Positions 31,238-43,319 are shown, counted from the stretch's first letter. The stretch: DNA of 64,000 bases from Thereva unica (GCA_949987705.1 OX465281.1:141098876-141162875), one strand, 5' to 3'. The notes: generated from the sequence alone by a model not told the origin. Made by a program: numbers and translations.

Positions 31238-33529
31238 ACATATACAATCCCTATACTAAAAGAAAATAGCAACACTCCTCAACAAACATCTCGACTAACC
31301 TCAGCTCCAGAACGAGAAAGACCGCTATCACAAATACAACTAATTGCCACTATAATTGAAACAACTAGTATGCTCCGTAGCATAGATGAAGCGGTCCCTA
31401 ATCTAGAAAGTGTAGTTTCTTTGAATCCCAATCCAACTACGAACAATGACGAGATGAGATTAGCTGAGATTACAAGGAAAACAGCGCCACCATTAAATGT
31501 GAATCGAGAGCGACGAACGGAAGAGCTTGCTTGGTATAGTCTTTTTCCTGATGGCAAAAATGGCTTTGGAGAGGTAAGAGATATTCAAATTACTCCTTTA
31601 GACTATTTTCAAAGTCGAGTAATGAGCCTAGACAAACGTTTCAATCGAAACGACTATTTATTTTTTGCTCTTTCCATAGTTGAATATTATCGAGCTAAAT
31701 CCAGTGTTTCTGTATCCTGCCGGATGCGTCAGGGCCAGGGCGAGCAAACACCTCAAGGACTCATAGATAACATGCATCTTACTATGAGGAATATCAGAGG
31801 TTCAGCGTCTTATTGGCAGAAATGTTGCTCTGAACTTACTGCAATGGTCCGAACTTTGGGGCCTCCAACGTGGTTCATGACGTTCTCTTGCAACGACCTT
31901 AATTGGCCAGACATGACCAAAGCTTTACTTATCGCAGATGGTCGTGATGTAAATGAAGAAGAGAGCCTGTCTTTTCCCGAGCGTTTACAGTTGGTACAAA
32001 AACATCCCGTGGTTGTCTCTCGACAATTTACGGTTCGCGTTAACGCTCTGATGCGATACCTCAAATGCGATCCGGACTGCTTAGGTGGTCCAGTTGTGGA
32101 CTTTTGGTATAGAATAGAGTTTCAAAATCGCGGAAGTCCACACCGTCATATGTTGGTGTGGTGTTCAAATATCCCAGATTTCTTGACACATGAGGGTATC
32201 GAAGTTATCGAAAGGGTTGTTTCATGCTCCTTAATGCCCAAGGATCCTGTATTAAAGAAATTAATAGAAGTCGTGCAAATACACAAACATACGGCCACGT
32301 GCTACAAAAACCGCAACGATAGTTATTGTCGTTTTGGGTTCCCGAGGCCCGCACATGAGACTACTATTTGCTTAAGTCCTGATGAAGTATTATCAAACAA
32401 TGGACGATTTTGTTGTTTGAAACGAACTGCAGACGAAGGTATGGTGAACAATTACAATCCTACTCTATTGAGTCTATGGGAAGGAAACATTGATGTGCAG
32501 CCGTGCGGTAACGTAACAGCAGTTGCGTACTATGTGGCTAAATACGCAAGTAAATGCGAGCCCCATGATACAGGTGAAGTTGTACGAGAAGCCGTTGCGA
32601 AGGCCAAGAGGCAAGGTGGTCCTGTGTGGAATCAGTTATTTGCAGTCTCAATGGCCATTCTATCTCAACGCCTTGTAAGTGCTCCGGAATGCGCATATAG
32701 ATTGTGTCATTTACCGCTAAAAATGTCTTCGCGAAAAACAGTCTTCATAAACAGTTGTAAGCCAAATGAACGTTTCAGACTTCTACGATTCGACAGTGAC
32801 GATACATCCATTTACAACAATATTTTTGACCGGTACGTATTACGCCCAAACGAACTAGAAGACTTAAGTCTCGCTGAATTTGCTATCCGCTTTGAAACGG
32901 TGTCTAACTCATCGTGGAACGAAGACGATGGTGATGAAGAATTAAGGGGTGAAGATGTTACGCCGTCAAGATTTATACGACTTAGAGATAACACGCGGAT
33001 GCGTATAAGAAATAAGTCTGCAGTATTGCGCACACGATACTTTACATTGAACAGCGATAAAGAATCCTATTACTACAGCTTATTAGTATGTCATGTACCA
33101 TTTCGTGATGAAAGTGAACTTCTACTCGAAGAGGAAACTGCTGAGAAGTGTTTCATTAGGCGCCAAAGAGAACTTCGACCATTACATAGCAACGTGAGCG
33201 CAGAAGAATTTGCTCACGCAGAACAAGTGATACAACAGGCTCTTGCTCAAGCGGTTGCGCTCAACGCTGCCCGTGACACTCATGATGTTGATGCTCCTTT
33301 GATTTGCAGTGGTGAACAAATCGTGAATAACGATGACAATTATTGTGAAGATGTATGCGAAAGGTCTGCAATGCCAGATGAAGCCTTCTTAGATAATATT
33401 CGAAGTCTAAACGTCCAACAGAGAGACCTTTTCCAAAAAGTTTCTGCGGCTGTGGAATGTGATTTGCAGAGACAAGAAAGCCAATTATTGTTATTCATTA
33501 CTGGCGGGGCAGGAAGTGGAAAGTCCTTC
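31238..33529 (+). CDS. Helentron Rep-helicase (partial, ends at assembly gap)
   Basis: The frame is open from 31238, directly after the foldback element; the first internal ATG is 31370. It encodes the rolling-circle replication initiator of the Helitron/Helentron group. GPPTWFMTFSCNDLNWPD (near 31860) and FWYRIEFQNRGSPHRHMLVW (about 32101-32160) hold the HUH metal-binding motif as H-R-H. AYYVAKYASKC (near 32525) holds the catalytic tyrosine region. About 33160-33470 leads into a PIF1-type helicase, whose Walker A GGAGSGKSF lies at 33504-33530, cut by the N run. The rest of the helicase and any endonuclease tail are not in the assembly. The frame has no internal stop. Removing the insertion at 26529-31234 plus one ACT joins it in phase to the C76-like protease half, so it is the C-terminal part of one large protein. 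Confidence 0.92.
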
Positions 33530-33729
33530 NNNNNNNNNNNNNNNNNNNNNNNNNNNNNNNNNNNNNNNNNNNNNNNNNNNNNNNNNNNNNNNNNNNNNNN
33601 NNNNNNNNNNNNNNNNNNNNNNNNNNNNNNNNNNNNNNNNNNNNNNNNNNNNNNNNNNNNNNNNNNNNNNNNNNNNNNNNNNNNNNNNNNNNNNNNNNNN
33701 NNNNNNNNNNNNNNNNNNNNNNNNNNNNN
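33530..33729. other. Assembly gap (200 N)
   Basis: Exactly 200 unknown bases, probably a placeholder of fixed size. It falls inside the helicase Walker A on the left and a 13-bp minisatellite on the right, so the real distance is unknown and adjacency across it should not be trusted. Confidence 0.99.
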
Positions 33730-33925
33730 GTCTGGCTGGTCTGTCTAGCTGGTCTGTCTGTCTGGCTGGTCTGTCTGGCTGGTTGGCTGGTCTGTCTGGC
33801 TGGTCTGTCTGGCTGGTCTGTCTGGCTGGCTGGTCTGTCTGGCTGGTTGGCTGGTCTGTCTGGCTGGTCTGTCTGGCTGATCTGTCTGGCTGGCTGGCTG
33901 GCTGGCTGGTCTGTCTGGTTGACTG
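33730..33925. repeat. 13-bp minisatellite (TCTGTCTGGCTGG)
   Basis: Tandem units of tctgtctggctgg with shorter variants, running from the gap edge to about 33925. The repeat probably caused the assembly break. Apparent reading frames through it have no biological support. Confidence 0.92.
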
Positions 33926-33975
33926 ACCTGTCAGGATCTATATAAATGCTTATTAGCATAGCTGTATATCATTGT

Positions 33976-34077
33976 AGCTCTTCCCAGCGTACACGAGCAC
34001 TTCTTTTTTCACTTCTTCCTCCTTCCTGTACACCTGCTCCATGGTGGCTGCTGCCAGCTTTCAACAATACTTGTAAA
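33976..34077 (-). repeat. Duplicated fragment of the PolB gene
   Basis: About 102 bases starting 'ctcttcccagcgtacacgag' match 37877-37978 in the same orientation with a few substitutions. The 37.9-kb copy is coding sequence of the polymerase N-terminal region on the minus strand. The copy here is thus an orphan piece of the same family, either a local duplication or part of a second Polinton-type copy. Confidence 0.85.
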
Positions 34078-34079
34078 AA

Positions 34080-34402
34080 GAAACAAGTTGAGTGGCTGAG
34101 ACACAATCACCATGGATTCAGATGGGGTGATGGATACATTCCCTACCGCACACTATATTCAGTTGGAGATCTATTGCATGATAAAATTCTATGTTAAAGG
34201 AGCTGGAAAGAAACAATGGATTCAGGAATTATTTGGAGAGGAGCTAACCATATATGATGTAGAAGAAGAGGGATGCCCCAAACTATCAACAACAACAACA
34301 ACAACAAATGGCTTCTTATCCTGCATAATACACGAAGGCCGATGTGCTCTGAAAAATGTTTTTGTAATAAGGGATTTTTTAAATAAAACAGACAGGTTAT
34401 AA
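34080..34402 (+). pseudogene. Polinton-associated small gene, frameshifted
   Basis: Two overlapping plus-strand frames appear to be one protein. The upstream frame has a HNHHGFRWGDGYIPY segment (about 34100-34150). The downstream frame (to 34402) has VKGAGKKQWIQELFG and a EEEGCPKL motif followed by Cys and His residues. A frame change near 34170-34195 separates them. Proteins of this pattern accompany protein-primed PolB genes in insect genomes; I know no established function. It lies tail-to-tail with the polymerase remnant, 46 bases away. Confidence 0.5.
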
Positions 34403-34448
34403 TTTATTCTTTTATTCATACTATTTACATATTGCACTTGTGTGAGTT

Positions 34449-37400
34449 TTATTCTACATCCATGTCTTCTTGCTGCTGCTGCACTGAAAAATGTCCCCAT
34501 GGTAGAGTGTCGATCCCGTTGTCCATAATGCAGCGTTTATCATCCTGTGGGTTTAAAGCGATCTTTGCTTGGTTTAAAGTGTACACTTTATGACTATATG
34601 AACGAATGCTTTTTTGCTCAGCTATCTTGCTTTTTGAATTTTGCAAACATTCAATATAGTCGCTAATCTGCAAAGTTTTCGCCACAACGTTCTTCTTTAC
34701 CCCTTTTGCTTTCTTCACTTCATCAACACCATCTATTTCAAGGGAGTACATTTTAGGCCTTAAGCCTACAAACAATGTCATTATTCGACCATTTAATTCA
34801 TCTTTCATCAATCCAGCATATTAAACTGGTTGGTCATAGGATAATCACTAGTATCAAATTTATCTATGTTTTTCTTCATAATATTGTATATGTCAACATT
34901 TTTTATTTCATATACTAATGAATCCGTATCCATGTACATTATTTTGCATTTATCAGCATCCAACTCTTTTAGCATAAAGTCATAATGGAATTCGTACAGT
35001 GCTATTTTAGAAATATCGAGAATCGCCATACCAATGTATAATGGTTTATCGAATTTAACTACCAGCTTTCGTAATTCAACTGCTACTAAATTTTCATTGA
35101 AAATTGCGCGACTATGGAAATTCGGTGCTGCAATGAGGTTTCTAGCGCCATACCGCCCCTCCCACTTTGTACATAGTTTTATGTTTGAATATTTTCGCAC
35201 ATTTTCCATAGTTTTTCCGAAAACAGCATTAATTATTTTCATATATTGGTTCTTCTCGTAGGCATTTTTGGCTTGTTTCCTTTTATCTGTATTTAAGTCC
35301 ACATATGGTTTAAGCCATGGTGATTGATCGAACTGCAGAATGCGATGAATTTTCTTGAGTATTAGTCCATGTGATAAACATTGTTTTAGGTTGCGGTAAT
35401 GTATAACATATTTTTCTTTGGTGTGTAAAGTGGTTAAAAGTTTGCCTTGTTTTGATCCTGGTGGTGCTGAATGAGTGGGGCAAAATGGAAAATCTTTATG
35501 CAAATTATGCAGCTCCTGCGGGTATTCAAGATCTACCTCCAACATATAGCCGATCGGTGAATTATCATCAACACTCATAACATCAACATTATCAATCCAT
35601 TTAAAGTTTCCGGTTGGAAGTGATTGCGACATGGCCCAGTCATATAAATTATTCACGTCATAGTACATCAGATATTTAGTTTCTTCATCCGGTTTAAAGT
35701 TTTTCATATATTTATTGTTGGCTTCACTATATCTGCAGCAGCATTGGCTAATTCCACCTCGGCAAGATTTTTCAATAAATAAAAGCATGTCAACATCCAT
35801 TATCCTTTCTAAGCGCACTCCCGTGTAATACAGCATCGCTGCCCATGTATATCCAGGCAGTGTGAAGACGTGTGCAGGGTCAAGTTTGTAAGTCTCCAGT
35901 CCCATAGCTCTAAAATTTGTAAAAATATCCGCCAGCAGAAGAACATCTGTTTTTAAATACAAATCTGAATACTCTCCCAGGCTTTTAATGTTAAATTTTT
36001 CCCACACTTTTTGCGCATGTTCATAATCTTTTTCAGTTATCGGCTCATCAATCATTTTATTATAAAAATGCTCCACGCTAGGTAAACTATTACACTCCAA
36101 TTTATCCCAACCATCGATGAAGTCATATGGAAAAACTCCTTTGCGCGTGAGAAGGTTGAAGCTTTCATCATCCAGGTCTTGCCATTGAGCTTTTGTTATT
36201 TTTAATTTTTCCTTAGGCAGCAGTCCGGCTAGTTTATCCAAAGATTCATCCATAAATCTATAAGAGTCGATGAATCTCAGCTTGATGGAGCTATTTTCAA
36301 TGTGTTTGGTAAATGAAATGTACCGCTCTTTGTTCAACGGTAAAAGATCCACTTTTCCTGGTATGGTTAATGCTATATCCTTGATTATGAAATGCGCATC
36401 ATATCCTGATAAATTGTGGAAAATGACTGGGATGTTGCGACAATCATTATAATTGATGTTGCAGCTGTTGTGTGCCGGTCCACGATATTTGCCTGTGAGG
36501 TGGCAATGATCCCTCACTCTGGTTTCACCAAGCGCAAAGGGTTTCTCGCATATATGGCAGCATGGTTGGTTTAATTGAATGCACTTTTCCTGCGCTGATA
36601 ACTGTGCTAGTGGTTTTATATCCTTTATTTGCTCTTCGGCTATATTTGCGATCTCCTGCAGCTGCAATGTAAACCACTGAAGACACGTTTTTCCACGATT
36701 CGATCGGTAAAATGATAGAGATTCATCGTAATAGCAGTGAAAATATAATCCAATACTATGAACTGCATGTTCTTGAATTTTCCTTGTCTTATCACCATTA
36801 CTACCACCATCGGTAACAGGTATCAATATTGACTCCAAATCTGCATATACTGTAAATGGTACCGGATTCTTGTAATTATAATTTTTAAAAGTGATAAATT
36901 TCTCCTTATGAAAAGCAACTTTACAGTCATTCACCTTTTCACACTCAGACACGTGCGCTGCGAGCTTTTCTTCAGTATTAAAATAAAATAAACATCTATC
37001 ACAGATATATTTTTTGTGTTCCTTTTTAGACGTCTGCCTGCTCACCAAACGTGATAAGTCTTTAATCCAGCAGAAATGATAAACAATATCACTATCATCA
37101 TCATCGTCCTCACTGCAGTCATAATTTGACTTTATCATTAGCAGATTGATATGTTTATCCAATTTATTCTTCGTTAAGTAAGCTGGAACAGTCATGTATT
37201 CGCTCATCTTTTCCTTTTCCAGTATGAAAACATTAATTGATAATCCGTTGTTTTCTTCGAATGTTTTTATTTGGTTTAGTGTAACTGGAAAAGTAATCCC
37301 GCTCAAGTTTAGCACATTGTTGTAGTGCGGGTACTTTGATGTTCTATATGCGTGATCCCTATACTCTACTGGATACAAAGCAGAGACCACTGCCCACGCA

Positions 37401-38200
37401 AAACATGCATTATCATTATTTCTCACATTTACACATGCATGCTTTGCTGCGATGCTTTGCGGCAATGTTATAAATGACGATCCTCTTAATGGCTCGTATT
37501 TGTTTATGTACACCATTAAGTTCACTATGGTATGTAAGGCCCAGCCGCTATCTTTCTCTTGGAACTCCTCAACCTGGGTCAATAGATCATCCTGCACGTT
37601 TTTCTAAAACCACTGTTCCAGATCATCGGTGCTCCCAATGGGTGTAGTTTTGGTGTGAAAGTATTTTATATCACTTATCACATCACCATCATTAACACCA
37701 TGCTTAACATACTCGCAGCTTAAAGTCGTTGATGTCTTGATGAAATTATGCTTCTTTAAGATGTTCTTAACACGCCGCTCAAACAAAGCATAACCATCCT
37801 TTAAAAATTGCCTCACTTCGACGTGCTTTATATTGATGATGACACCTGTCCTGATTCGTAATGCAAACGCATTATGCAGCTCTTCCCAGCGTACACGAGC
37901 ACTTCTTTTTTCAGTTCTTCCTCCTTCCTGCACACCTGCTCCATGGTGGCTGCTGCTAGCTTTCAACAATACTTGTAAGCATCTTAGTTGCGCAATACAA
38001 TTTTGATAGTGTTGTTTGGTCACATTCCGCTTTTCAGCCCTGCATGCTGCTTTTATTTTTTTAATAAATAAACCACACACCTTTGTAATAATTACACTTT
38101 GCGCAGCGTCTCTGTCCCTTAAGCAATCTGCTGCTTGCTTGTGTAGCCCACTCATAATGCTGCGTGTATCCATTTTAATAGCAAAAACAAAACTTTTCAC
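34449..38200 (-). pseudogene. Protein-primed DNA polymerase B (Polinton-type), broken
   Basis: Three minus-strand frames form one polymerase of the PolB type that starts from a protein primer. Segment 37604-38200 is the N-terminal part and ends in a single in-frame TAG (37604-37606). Segment 34808-37597 is the body. Numbering residues from 37597, it has an endonuclease-VII-like HNH site (CHIC, DHCHLTGKYRG; about 347-383), exonuclease motifs YADLES (251) and YDAHF (399), polymerase motifs DVNNLY (647), NAVFGK (790) and YMDTDS (888). Segment 34449-34811 is the C-terminal part (GLRPKMYS, KAKGVKKNVV), in another frame after a small deletion near 34808. Such genes belong to Polinton/Maverick and adintovirus-like elements. 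Integrase, packaging ATPase, protease and capsid genes are absent here, so this is a remnant. Confidence 0.9.
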
Positions 38201-38412
38201 TTAGCACTTGTTAAATTGGTTGGATGCTCACTTTTAAAATCACCAGTATTAGCAGGAGTCGTAATTAATAACACTTTACTAGTTAACTCGCGGATGCTCG
38301 TTGTAAACTGTGAAAATACTACTGCTACTGCTTATTTTATAATACCAGCAATTGCACAACATGAACAAGTTCGATCATGCAAATCTGCCTATGTAGCAAA
38401 TTCCTAACCCTA

Positions 38413-38740
38413 AGTGTTGTTTACACAGGTGCATGGAACTCATGGACAAGTACAAAATTTACCAACTTCCGGTATCCGGCTGTCGTAGATGGAATTGCAT
38501 CAGATGATCAGATGTAAAATTGATGATGATGATGTGGCAAATTCCTAGAACCCCAAAAGTTGTTTACACAGGTGCATGGAATTCAATTTACCAACTTCCG
38601 GTCTATAGCTTTCTCACGCAGGTGCAAAAACTGCTGACGTGGCAAATTCCTTAACCCCCAAAAGTTGTTTACACAGGTGCATCCCTGTACTTGGACTTCA
38701 ACTTCCGCCCCAAAGTTGTTTAGACAGGTGCATCTATGTG
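38413..38740. repeat. Four copies of a GTTGTTTACACAGGTGCAT block
   Basis: The block starts at 38416, 38559, 38664 and 38715 (the last with one change). Copies are accompanied by 'ggcaaattcct' upstream and 'ttaccaacttccgg' downstream, so the ancestral unit was about 100-145 bp. They fill the space between the divergent polymerase and the small gene at 38865. Regulatory or origin-like use is possible but is inference. Confidence 0.85.
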
Positions 38741-38784
38741 CTGCGGACTCATGGACAAGTTCAATCATGTTTCTAGATTTAGGG

Positions 38785-38791
38785 TATATAA
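38785..38791 (+). promoter_or_regulatory. Possible TATA box for the 38865 gene
   Basis: 'tatataa' 74 bases upstream of the ATG, in locally less AT-rich DNA. The spacing suits a short 5' leader. Confidence 0.45.
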
Positions 38792-38864
38792 TGAGAACTG
38801 CGAAGGAGAACGCTAGCAGTTCAACCCCAACCACCTGGAGATCAACAGCATCAGCCCCAGAAAC

Positions 38865-39239
38865 ATGGATACAGCAACAGAACTCAAAAGCTTGGAATAC
38901 TCACCATACTTAAGGATGTCCGACATGGAGTTTGGAACCCCATATAAAATAAAATCTGCAAGCAGGCTTGAAACAGTGTACGGTGTTCGGATTCATCTTG
39001 AGTTAGAGGAGTATCAGCTTTTGCTACCAGCCAGGTACAGTTCACTTTCTGATGCAGCCTTACAAGACATCAACAACAAAGGAAATTTCCACGTAATCAA
39101 TTCTGGACCGCAGGGGAAGACATTTATTTTCAAGTTTGTACAAATTGATGCCATTCCAGTTAATTATAGTTTTTATACCGATAATTCAAGTGAAATCCCT
39201 AATTTTTACAATCCTAACAACAACAACAAAAAGAAGTGA
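38865..39239 (+). CDS. Small Polinton-associated protein, 124 codons
   Basis: An intact frame from ATG 38865, followed ten bases after the stop by an aataaa (39249-39254). It has a compact N-terminal part of the pattern GTPYKIKSASRLETVYGVRI then LLLPARYSSLSDAALQDIN, and an Asn/Lys-rich tail. Similar small proteins next to PolB genes occur in Polinton-like elements of insects. An OB-fold-like single-strand-binding role would fit the strand pattern but is only a guess. It is transcribed away from the polymerase, and a repeated block lies between them. The intact frame contrasts with the broken polymerase. Confidence 0.6.
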   Translation: MDTATELKSLEYSPYLRMSDMEFGTPYKIKSASRLETVYGVRIHLELEEYQLLLPARYSSLSDAALQDINNKGNFHVINSGPQGKTFIFKFVQIDAIPVNYSFYTDNSSEIPNFYNPNNNNKKK

Positions 39240-39254
39240 AGTGTCTTGAATAAA

Positions 39255-40139
39255 CAAATAATTGTATGATTTATCAGAATAAAAATAATATGTGTTCTAA
39301 TTAATAGGTTTTTTATTTGTAGCTATTACAACAACAACAATTCTTTTTAATACCCTAACTTTATTAAATATTTCAGAAGTTTGCTCTGCCGTTTAATTTT
39401 TTTCTTTTCAGTACTAACTTGCTGATTACATTCACTGATGCACTTTGTTTATCTCAATAAACGTTCGCAGCATGAGAAGACTGAAATTTTCACATCTTTG
39501 CTTGATAAGGAATCCGATGTTTTCTTATTTAACCGTTATTAAAATTTACTCATTGGGTACAATTAGCACTTAAGGTGATCAGTTTAAATAATAGAATTTA
39601 TCCAATACGTTCAAGATTGAATAATTAAGGCATAAGTTAGTTGATAATGGGAATCTTCATTGTTTTTAGTATGTGACCGAGTATTTTTTGCGGCAGCTTT
39701 TTGCCACTTCTTAGTGTGTGTAATATTTGTGGTTTGTGAAAGGTATTTTACCTTAAATTTATTGTTTAAAAATATAATATATCCAGCATCACAAGTCTGA
39801 TGAAAATGGGAGCCTTCGCTGCATTGTTGATGCTTATGGGAAATATCTTTTTCATCTTTTTGACCACTTAGCAATTTTCAAGTTGCGGTTGTTATAATAT
39901 TGCGACTTGAGGTGAGTATTCTCATTAAAAATTCTTTGGAAGATAATAATAATAATAATAATAATAATATATCATGGCATATGGTTGCAATCCAGATCAT
40001 AGCTTACAGATCGCACCGGGTTGTTGTCGAGAATAATATATAGCCATCTCAGCTAAAGCTTAATTTAATTCTTAGTGTTACTTGAAAGTCCAGTTCTTCA
40101 CTGAATTATATGTATATTTTTGCTCCAGAATCAAAGCTC
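39255..40139. other. Non-coding, unassigned
   Basis: AT-rich sequence with a short (aat)n run at about 39945-39968. No supported gene or terminal repeat was seen. Confidence 0.5.
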
Positions 40140-40866
40140 ATTCCAAAGCACCAGAATTAATACTACAGAAAACATCTCGAAACCAAAGCTCTCAATCCCC
40201 CACACACAGCTTAGTTTAATTCCACTCACAGAGAAATTTATCCAAAGGTTCCCCAAGAGCTTCTTTAATTCTTAGTTCAACTAGCTTCTCACAGCTGGCG
40301 CTCACATCTCGCACCAACTTTCCGTCCCAAATCCCATGCTGGTTCTGGGCCACGCAAACATACATCCAGAGCCTTAAGTCACATCCCCAAATCCCATGCC
40401 AGCTCTGGGCTATATCCCATGACATTTCTGCGACATATCCCATGCCGGTTCTGCGCCACCCTATCCAAGAAACATAGCTTCCCACAGGTGGCACTCAACA
40501 ACACAGCTTTCAAATCCCACGCTGGTCCCACACCAAATCCCATACACGCTCTGGACCACCCATCTCCATCCACCAACTCCAAGCCACCCCATCCAAGACA
40601 CCCAACCTCCATAAACAGCTTTCAAACCACCTTACCCAAGACCCAAACCCAAAACATCTCGTACACGTACATAAAGAGCTTTCACCCATCTCCACACACC
40701 AACTCTAAGCCACCTTCACACCTCATACCCATACATGAAGAGCTTTCAAGCCACCTTATCCAAGACACAAACCTAAAACAGCTCGTACACGTACATGAAG
40801 AGCTTTCAGACCCCCCCAAATCCTAGGCCGGTTCTAAGCCACCTACTAGGTGGCGCAGAACCCGCC
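40140..40866. repeat. C/A-rich, G-poor degenerate repeat region
   Basis: The plus strand is strongly C- and A-rich and poor in G. It has degenerate repeats of 'aatcccatgc', 'ggttctgggccac' and a ~65-base unit around 'gaagagctttcaagccacct' and 'agctcgtacacgtacat' (near 40655, 40735, 40795). Open frames here (such as 40419-40826) reflect composition, not coding. Confidence 0.6.
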
Positions 40867-40979
40867 TAGCTCTACTACTCACTGAACTGAAAAAACCAAA
40901 AATTTAAAGTAATGAACTTTATTGAATTCCATTTATTTAATATTAAAAACGAAAAATGTTAAACGAATATCTTAAATAT

Positions 40980-41240
40980 AATATCTTGCAAAGAACTAAT
41001 ATGAGAGCACGGCAATTGGAAATTTGTTAAATATCTAATCTAAAAAAGGATTGATATAAGAACACGGCGATCTGAAATTCGTAAAATGTCTCATCTAAAC
41101 GAATACTGATAAAAAATCCCATCTGAAAAATCATTGATATGAAAACATAGCGACCTACAATTCGTTGAATACGCAATCTAATAAAGAACTGATATAAGAA
41201 CACGGCGATTTTAAATTCGTTAAATACATTATTAAACACT
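40980..41240. repeat. ~57-bp degenerate tandem repeat
   Basis: Units of the form 'gaacacggcgat...aaattcgttaaatac...aaagaactgatataa' near 41005, 41062, 41143 and 41201, with substitutions and one longer unit. It lies directly left of the small inverted-repeat element. Confidence 0.75.
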
Positions 41241-41262
41241 TTACTTCTCTAGCAGCACGAAT

Positions 41263-41526
41263 CAACATGGTTGTGAGCATAACCAATAAAATCGCTGGGT
41301 ATGCATATGTGGTGGGTTACGTGACTATTGCACGGAATGTGTAGAGACGTAGCTATAGAAAATGTGTTAATAAATGTTGTGAATAATTTGTTTCTCTAAC
41401 ACAAATTAGCAAATAAAATTTCTTGTAATGGCTTTGTCATACAACTTTATTATAATATCAAACTTTTTACCACCCACCACATATGCATACCCAGCGATTT
41501 TATTGGTTATGCTCACAACCATGTTG
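41263..41526. mobile_element. 264-bp MITE-like element with 54-bp inverted repeats
   Basis: Ends 'caacatggttgtgagcataa' (41263-41316) and the exact complement (41473-41526). The interior is AT-rich and non-coding. The right end directly meets Helitron Rep coding sequence, and no Helitron sequence is seen to its left. No target-site duplication was found, so the element may have been caught in a rearrangement. Confidence 0.85.
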
Positions 41527-43255
41527 TTAATGTATCTCGCATACTTTGGAATGACTCAGCATAAGTTTCATAATCTCCTTTAAGAGTTTCTGACTTTCTC
41601 CACGGTTTAAAAAGAAACAATAGAGCGAAATAGTATTTTTCCGGTTGAATGTTAACATTGTACCTATAATGATTGACAAGACGTGGTTTTAAACGGCGAA
41701 CAAGAAATTTCTTATTAATTGTTTCATAACATTCTTTTTCGGAATTTTTAGGTTTGTCAGTTGCATAATCATACCATTTAACGAAATCGTACAAACAGTA
41801 ATCACTTAATTTTTCAGGTCTTGCAGGATAGTAGTCATCTACTAAATTATCGAAAAAAATGTTAGTCGAATCATCATCTAACATTTCAATCTGTTTTTTC
41901 GGTTTCAATACTTTCGTACGTTGTTCGTTTACATTGATCCATTTGACAATAGTGTCAGGATCGGTACCGTGAAGCGAAATTCCTATCAGACTATCAGCAG
42001 CTTCTGAGGCTCCACGCTCTCTATTAGTCAACGCTCGGAGAGCAAAATTCCACAATCGACTTTGCATTGACTTTGAATTGTCAACATTCTCGAAATGATC
42101 ATGAGCGATGTTGCTCTTTTCTCCTTTCGTTTCATACTTAGTAATATATCTATTGATAATTTTTGTTTTATCGCCACAAAATTGAATATCCATATTCCCT
42201 TCCACGCAAGTAATATAGCAGGATTATAATCGTTGATGTTTTCTTCACTTTCATTTCTTGGCAAGTCATATAATCTACTTTTACGCTTTATAAGTTTTCT
42301 GCCTGCAATAGATGAAACAACATCTCTTAAAACAAATGTGTCAGTCTGTAACCGAGGAAAATCAAATCTGCATATACGATATGGTTTTCCAGATTTGCTT
42401 TTTTACAACGATAACAGTAAGAATTGTGGTTGTGTCTTTGATGAGTGGTCACACGCTTATGTAAAGTTGGTGACGAAGATTTATCTGGTATTTTGCATGT
42501 AACATACGTTTGTATGAACTCAGCAACTTCTTCGTCTGATGATTGTCCTATAACAGGAGCATTTTCAACCCAAAACATTAAATGGAAATGCTGAGTTCCT
42601 CGACTTTGATATTCTCGCCGCCAAAAATAGTGTGTGATTTTTCCGATAGGATTAGCATCCGAACATATAAAGTCTAACATAGCATGAAATTGGATATCTA
42701 TAAATCTAGAAACTGATACTGGATCAGCTGCAATAACATTTGAATCTGACATTTTATTTAAATGAGGCTCATTAACCTTACGCACAAAATTAATAAGTTC
42801 TTTCCATAACCATTCTGATGGACTTAATGTCAAAAACCAGGTGGCAGGACCATAATTATCAATCATACAATATAGATTACTCCTGGGTATTTTCCAGAAT
42901 TGCTCAGAATTACGTAATCTAGAAAAAATAGCCGTTAAATCATGCTCTAATTCTTCTCTAGAGAGTAAACTCAAGTAAGTTCCCGCAGTGTATTTTACAT
43001 TAGGATTTGTAACATTAATTTTATGATAAATTCCAGCTTCCATTTGGCGAATGACAAAATCATAAAACAAGTGGAACAAATACTGTATATTAAGACGAAA
43101 TTGTGGATGCTTTGACAATAGTTTAACTTTTATAAATTCGTATGCAATCAACCGGACATTGCGATTTACCCGTTGACCACCATCTCCGTATGGAAATAAG
43201 ACTGGAAAACACAGTAAATCCAACGTTTCAGATTTATTTTTAATCGGCTGATCGA
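41527..43255 (-). pseudogene. Helitron Rep region, frameshifted
   Basis: Starting at 43255 the frame has the phrase LDLLCFPVLFPYGDGG, then GPATWFLTLSPSEW (near 42840) and FWRREYQSRGTQHFHLMFW (about 42630-42575), with the HUH motif as H-F-H. A frame change near 42400 and a one-base loss at about 42208 follow. The sister copy at 61980 has cgtgggaaggg where this has cgtggaaggg. The tyrosine motif region (INRYITKYETKGEK near 42150) and YYFALLFLFKPWRKSE (near 41620) come next. The PIF1 helicase expected after that is absent. The part before 43255 is at 46712-47715, across the transposon. Confidence 0.9.
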
Positions 43256-43319
43256 TTACACAGGACCACAAAAAAAAATCGAAGTCCTGATACAAAAAGG
43301 TGAAGTACCTTCCGGTATA

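Noticed and set aside
33459..33959. Frames crossing the N run and the 13-bp repeat
   Set aside because: The sequence between is unknown, so the joined frames are not real evidence.
40419..40826. 135-codon Pro/Ser/His-rich frame
   Set aside because: Composition-driven in a C/A-rich degenerate repeat; the opposite strand is equally open.
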